A stretch of 7,425 bases of DNA from NCBI GenBank assembly GCA_002383325.1, contig DFYJ01000067.1:2039-9463 (forward strand), given 5' to 3'. The notes below the pieces were generated by a model. That model did no database searches, had not been told where the DNA came from, and saw only the letters and a list, made by a program, of their open reading frames with translations. Every line of letters starts with the position of its first letter. The stretch's first letter is position 1. Origin of the DNA: Candidatus Aminicenantes bacterium UBA4085. GTDB taxonomy: Bacteria; Acidobacteriota; Aminicenantia; Aminicenantales; UBA4085. Position numbers and translations under genes: made by a program. Shown here in pieces: positions 5,776 through 7,425 of the stretch.

Positions 5776-6042
5776 ATGGAATATCTTCTCTTCACCTATC
5801 CCAACTGCCACAAGTGCGACGCCCTCAAGGCTTTCTTCGCCGAGCGCGGCCTGGCCAGGCAGGAATACGATGTAACCCTCAAAGAGGGCCGGATGAAGAT
5901 CCGTGAGTTCCTGCCGAGTGTGGTCCGCGATGAGAAGGGATCCATCATTCTGCCGACCCTGATGTGCGTCGAGGGGGGAAAGGTCGAGGCCGTGCTCAAC
6001 GGCCGCGAGGACTTCGAAGCGTGGTTGCGATCAAGGGCTTAG
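5776..6042 (+). CDS. Glutaredoxin/NrdH-like redoxin, probable NrdD electron donor
   Basis: 88-residue single thioredoxin-fold protein. The N-terminal strand LLFTYPN leads into the redox motif C11-HK-C14, followed by a helix (about 15-25). The expected cis-proline is P60 in ILPTLM, and a closing helix lies near 78-88. An extra Cys, C64, follows the cis-Pro strand. No signal peptide, so cytoplasmic. It sits between nrdD and nrdG, with GGGAGGG (5762-5768) 7 nt before ATG 5776. Its stop lies inside nrdG, so it is co-translated with the activase. Class III reductases of the redoxin-dependent subtypes (described for Neisseria bacilliformis and Methanosarcina barkeri) use thioredoxin- or NrdH-like proteins instead of formate, and in some genomes such a protein is encoded in the nrd operon. 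That role is the best inference here. It could alternatively be a general glutaredoxin. The symbol nrdH is plausible but not proven. Confidence 0.85.
   Translation: MEYLLFTYPNCHKCDALKAFFAERGLARQEYDVTLKEGRMKIREFLPSVVRDEKGSIILPTLMCVEGGKVEAVLNGREDFEAWLRSRA
6007..6011 (+). promoter_or_regulatory. Ribosome binding site deciding the nrdG GTG start
   Basis: GAGGA lies 9 nt before GTG 6021, within the redoxin gene. It favours GTG 6021 over the upstream in-frame ATG at 5964, whose first 19 residues are Arg/Gly-rich shadow sequence from the redoxin gene and unlike NrdG N-termini. Confidence 0.55.
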
Positions 6043-6722
6043 AGAAGTTCGCCCCCAAGGACTTTCCCGGCTTCATCGCCTCGACCGTCTTCCTGCCCGG
6101 GTGCAGCTACCGCTGTCCCTTCTGCCACAACCCCGACCTGGTGCTGAAGCCGAACGATCTGGCCGACGTGCCCATGGACTTGTTCCTGGCCTACTTGGAC
6201 GCCCGGCGGGGGTGGCTGGAGGGCATCTGCGTCACCGGGGGGGAGCCCCTTCTGGCCGACGACCTGGAGGGCTTCCTCAGCCTACTCAAGGCCAAGGGCC
6301 TGCTGGTCAAGCTGGACACCAACGGTTCTCTGCCGGACAGGCTGGAGGCGGTCCTGGCCGCGGAGCTGGCGGATCAGGTTGCCCTGGACATCAAGGCGCC
6401 GCCGGAGCGATACGGTGAGGCGGCCGGGACCAAGACGGCCGATCCGGAGGCCGTGGCCCGCTCGGCCTCGATCCTGAGGGCCTCGGGCCGGCCGTATCTG
6501 CTGCGGACCACCCTTGTGCCGGGCCTGATCGGGGAGCCGGAGATCCTGGCCATCGGCCGCTGGATGCGGGGGGCGGCTGCCTTCCAGGTCCAGCAGTTCT
6601 CTCCGCGCAACTGCCTGGCCGAAGAGTACCGGAGCCTGAAGCCCTACAGCCAGGAGGAGGTCCGGCGCCTAGCCGCCGCCGCCGAGCCCTACTTCGGCGA
6701 GGTGAAGATAGAAGGCATATAA
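6021..6722 (+). CDS. nrdG: Anaerobic ribonucleotide reductase activating protein (radical SAM)
   Basis: Radical SAM activase that uses a [4Fe-4S] cluster and S-adenosylmethionine to abstract hydrogen from the NrdD glycine (G665 here). With the GTG start it has 233 residues. The cluster motif is C28-SYR-C32-PF-C35 (CxxxCxxC), followed by HNPDLV. TGGEPLL is the SAM-binding GGE motif, and LDTNGS and ALDIKAP continue the core barrel. The C-terminal part (about 130-233), with TTLVPGL and FQVQQFSPRNC, is longer than in the short E. coli-type NrdG. It resembles the ~230-residue forms annotated as anaerobic RNR activating protein or pyruvate-formate-lyase-activating-like proteins, so specificity rests on the neighbouring nrdD. 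The gene overlaps the redoxin by 22 bp in another frame. It ends in an AT-rich run containing two TATAAT hexamers. Confidence 0.93.
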   Translation: MVAIKGLEKFAPKDFPGFIASTVFLPGCSYRCPFCHNPDLVLKPNDLADVPMDLFLAYLDARRGWLEGICVTGGEPLLADDLEGFLSLLKAKGLLVKLDTNGSLPDRLEAVLAAELADQVALDIKAPPERYGEAAGTKTADPEAVARSASILRASGRPYLLRTTLVPGLIGEPEILAIGRWMRGAAAFQVQQFSPRNCLAEEYRSLKPYSQEEVRRLAAAAEPYFGEVKIEGI

Positions 6723-6730
6723 TTTATAAT
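6718..6730 (+). promoter_or_regulatory. Two tandem TATAAT hexamers at the nrdG stop codon
   Basis: Two perfect -10 consensus hexamers, TATAAT at 6718-6723 and 6725-6730, stand 7 bp apart and overlap the nrdG stop. No good -35 lies 16-18 bp upstream of either. They could start a transcript for dut with a leader of about 120 nt, or simply reflect the AT-rich edge of the inverted-repeat element that follows. Confidence 0.25.
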
Positions 6731-6759
6731 TGGGGGACACCATACATAACTCCCGAATT
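6728..6759. repeat. Inverted-repeat element, REP/IS200-end-like
   Basis: AATT-GGGGG (6728-6736) and CTCCC-GAATT (6750-6759) form an imperfect inverted repeat around ACACCATACATAA. The GGGGACACCATAC core followed by an A/T segment resembles, from memory, short conserved sequences found near REP-associated or IS200-type Y1 transposases in many bacteria. No transposase is in the window. The composition is more AT-rich than the neighbouring genes. The structure is seen directly; the mobile-element affiliation is recollection. Confidence 0.4.
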
Positions 6760-6783
6760 CCCGGTCCCTGAAGGGATAGGGAA
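6758..6783 (+). terminator. Nested hairpin downstream of nrdG
   Basis: TTCCC pairs with GGGAA and TCCC with GGGA, separated by a 2x2 internal loop (GG/TA) and capped by a TGAA tetraloop. It starts 35 bp after the nrdG stop. It is not followed by a T run, so classical intrinsic termination is doubtful. It may instead protect the 3' end of the nrd transcript or belong to the REP-like element it abuts. Confidence 0.4.
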
Positions 6784-6841
6784 GGACTCGGTTTCGGGCT
6801 CATGGATTCTTGCCCCCGACGGGAACGAAGCGGACGAATGA

Positions 6842-6847
6842 TAAAAT
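6842..6847 (+). promoter_or_regulatory. Possible -10 element of dut
   Basis: TAAAAT (5/6 to the consensus) ends 9 nt before ATG 6857, the same -10 to ATG gap as in pgi. No -35 is found at 16-19 bp. A GAGG at 6848-6851, 5 nt before the ATG, could equally serve as a ribosome binding site on a longer transcript, so the promoter role is uncertain. Confidence 0.3.
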
Positions 6848-6856
6848 GAGGCGAAC

Positions 6857-7279
6857 ATGCAGATCAAAGTGAAGAAGATTATCCCTCAGGCCAAACTGCC
6901 TTCTTACGGCCATCCCGGCGACGCGGGGATGGACATCTACTCCGCTATCGACAGGACGCTCGCTCCCGGCGAGGTCTATGCCGTCCCGACCGGGATCAAG
7001 ATGGCCATCCCGCGAGGCTTCGTCGGCCTGGTCTGGGACAAGAGCGGCATCTCGCTGAAGGGTGTCCATCGGCTGGCCGGGGTCGTCGACGCCGGCTACC
7101 GCGGCGAGGTCCAAGTCGTACTGATCAACTTGTCCCGGGAGCCGTTTGAGATCAAGGCTGGAATGAAGATCGCCCAGATGCTTATCCAGCCGGTCCAGGC
7201 GGCGGAGATCACGGAAGCCGACGAGCTCGACGACACCAGCCGCGGCGAGGGCGGCTTCGGCAGCACGGGGTTGTTCTGA
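6857..7279 (+). CDS. dut: dUTP diphosphatase (trimeric dUTPase)
   Basis: Hydrolyses dUTP to dUMP and pyrophosphate, keeping uracil out of DNA and supplying dUMP for thymidylate synthesis; cytoplasmic. At 140 residues it has the usual length of the homotrimeric family. All five motifs are present: 1, DAGMDIYS (22-29); 2, DKSGIS (61-66, Lys in place of the common Arg before SG); 3, GVVDAGYRG (75-83) with catalytic D78 and uracil-stacking Y81; 4, GMKIAQMLIQP (about 102-112); 5, the Gly-rich C-terminal arm RGEGGFGSTG (129-138) that closes over the triphosphate. GAGG 5 nt upstream supports ATG 6857. It follows nrdG on the same strand after 134 bp containing an inverted repeat and a hairpin, so it may have its own promoter, but it fits functionally with the dNTP-supply genes. 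Confidence 0.96.
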   Translation: MQIKVKKIIPQAKLPSYGHPGDAGMDIYSAIDRTLAPGEVYAVPTGIKMAIPRGFVGLVWDKSGISLKGVHRLAGVVDAGYRGEVQVVLINLSREPFEIKAGMKIAQMLIQPVQAAEITEADELDDTSRGEGGFGSTGLF

Positions 7280-7292
7280 AGGCTCGGTCATC

Positions 7293-7304
7293 CCGGCCGG
7301 CCGG
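7293..7304. repeat. CCGGCCGGCCGG palindrome after dut
   Basis: A 12-bp self-complementary run 13 bp after the dut stop. It could form a small stem but has no T tract. In DNA this rich in C and G, such a run may be chance. Confidence 0.2.
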
Positions 7305-7364
7305 ACTCGCTAAGGGAAACCGCGTTCGGCGGGACCGGGGCCTCGAGGCAAATGGCGTCGGGGG

Positions 7365-7425
7365 ATGGCGGACGCCGGCAACGAAACGGCGGCGGAGAGC
7401 CTGACCTTCGACAGTAAGAGTCATA
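7365..7425 (+). CDS. Possible start of a further gene, cut by the right edge
   Basis: ATG 7365 opens a frame that stays open to the window end, giving about 20 residues beginning MADAGNETAAESLTFDSK. Most of its third codon positions are G or C, as in the real genes here. There is no convincing ribosome binding site: GAGG at 7345-7348 is too far and GGGG abuts the ATG. The fragment is too short to recognise a family. The region between dut and this ATG shows nothing else I can support. Confidence 0.25.
   Translation, partial: MADAGNETAAESLTFDSKSH

Noticed and set aside
3573..5795. 740-residue open frame on the minus strand opposite nrdD
   Set aside because: It is a composition shadow of nrdD caused by the high GC3. 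Its translation is a low-complexity run of Val, Leu, Asp, Gly and Ala with no domain, while nrdD shows every family motif.
4709..5875. 388-residue plus-strand frame inside nrdD
   Set aside because: It is a +1 shadow full of Pro, Arg, Gln and Gly, with no recognisable domain.
7209..7424. Minus-strand 71-residue frame at the right end
   Set aside because: It is Arg/Pro-rich, overlaps the conserved C-terminal arm of dut and has no motif.
1..7425. CRISPR array, tRNA, rRNA or a phage or defence module
   Set aside because: I saw no regularly spaced repeats, no tRNA- or rRNA-like segments and no defence or phage genes; all confident genes are metabolic, transport or secreted proteins.

Overview
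This is a GC-rich window with strongly G/C-biased third codon positions. It encodes mostly ordinary housekeeping functions of a bacterium able to grow without oxygen: the only ribonucleotide reductase present is the oxygen-sensitive glycyl-radical type (class III). The high GC, the PGI type and the MFS type would fit an anaerobic Acidobacteriota/Aminicenantes-like lineage. That placement is an impression from the proteins, not a demonstrated assignment.

Layout. (1) 1-805, minus strand: N-terminal 268 residues of a phosphoglucose isomerase running off the left edge, with a very good sigma70-type promoter placed so close to its ATG that the mRNA may be leaderless. (2) 806-947: divergent intergenic region with promoters for both directions. 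(3) 948-1352: small secreted beta-rich protein of unknown function, GTG start. (4) 1429-3362: two-gene unit with an ATGA overlap, an MFS transporter closely resembling the MFSD1 family and a YihX-like HAD hydrolase. (5) 3363-3662: 300-bp gene-free region with a possible terminator, a strong promoter, a perfect 22-bp palindrome with a weaker second copy 32 bp downstream (the geometry of paired NrdR boxes), and a leader. (6) 3663-6722: nrdD, a small glutaredoxin/NrdH-like redoxin, and nrdG as one operon. (7) 6723-6856: AT-rich spot, an inverted-repeat element resembling a REP/IS200-type sequence, and a nested hairpin. (8) 6857-7279: dut. (9) 7280-7425: no certain gene; a possible gene start at 7365 runs off the edge.

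How the genes work together. nrdD, the redoxin, nrdG and dut form a deoxynucleotide supply cluster. NrdG installs the glycyl radical on NrdD. NrdD reduces ribonucleoside triphosphates. The redoxin is a plausible electron donor that would re-reduce NrdD cysteines. Dut removes dUTP and provides dUMP for thymidylate synthesis. The operator in front of nrdD suggests repression by NrdR when dNTP/ATP levels are high.

I found no clearly undescribed system. The points most worth a second look are the paired NrdR-like operator, the dedicated redoxin between nrdD and nrdG, the MFSD1-like transporter, the leaderless-type promoter of pgi, and the REP-like repeat downstream of nrdG.
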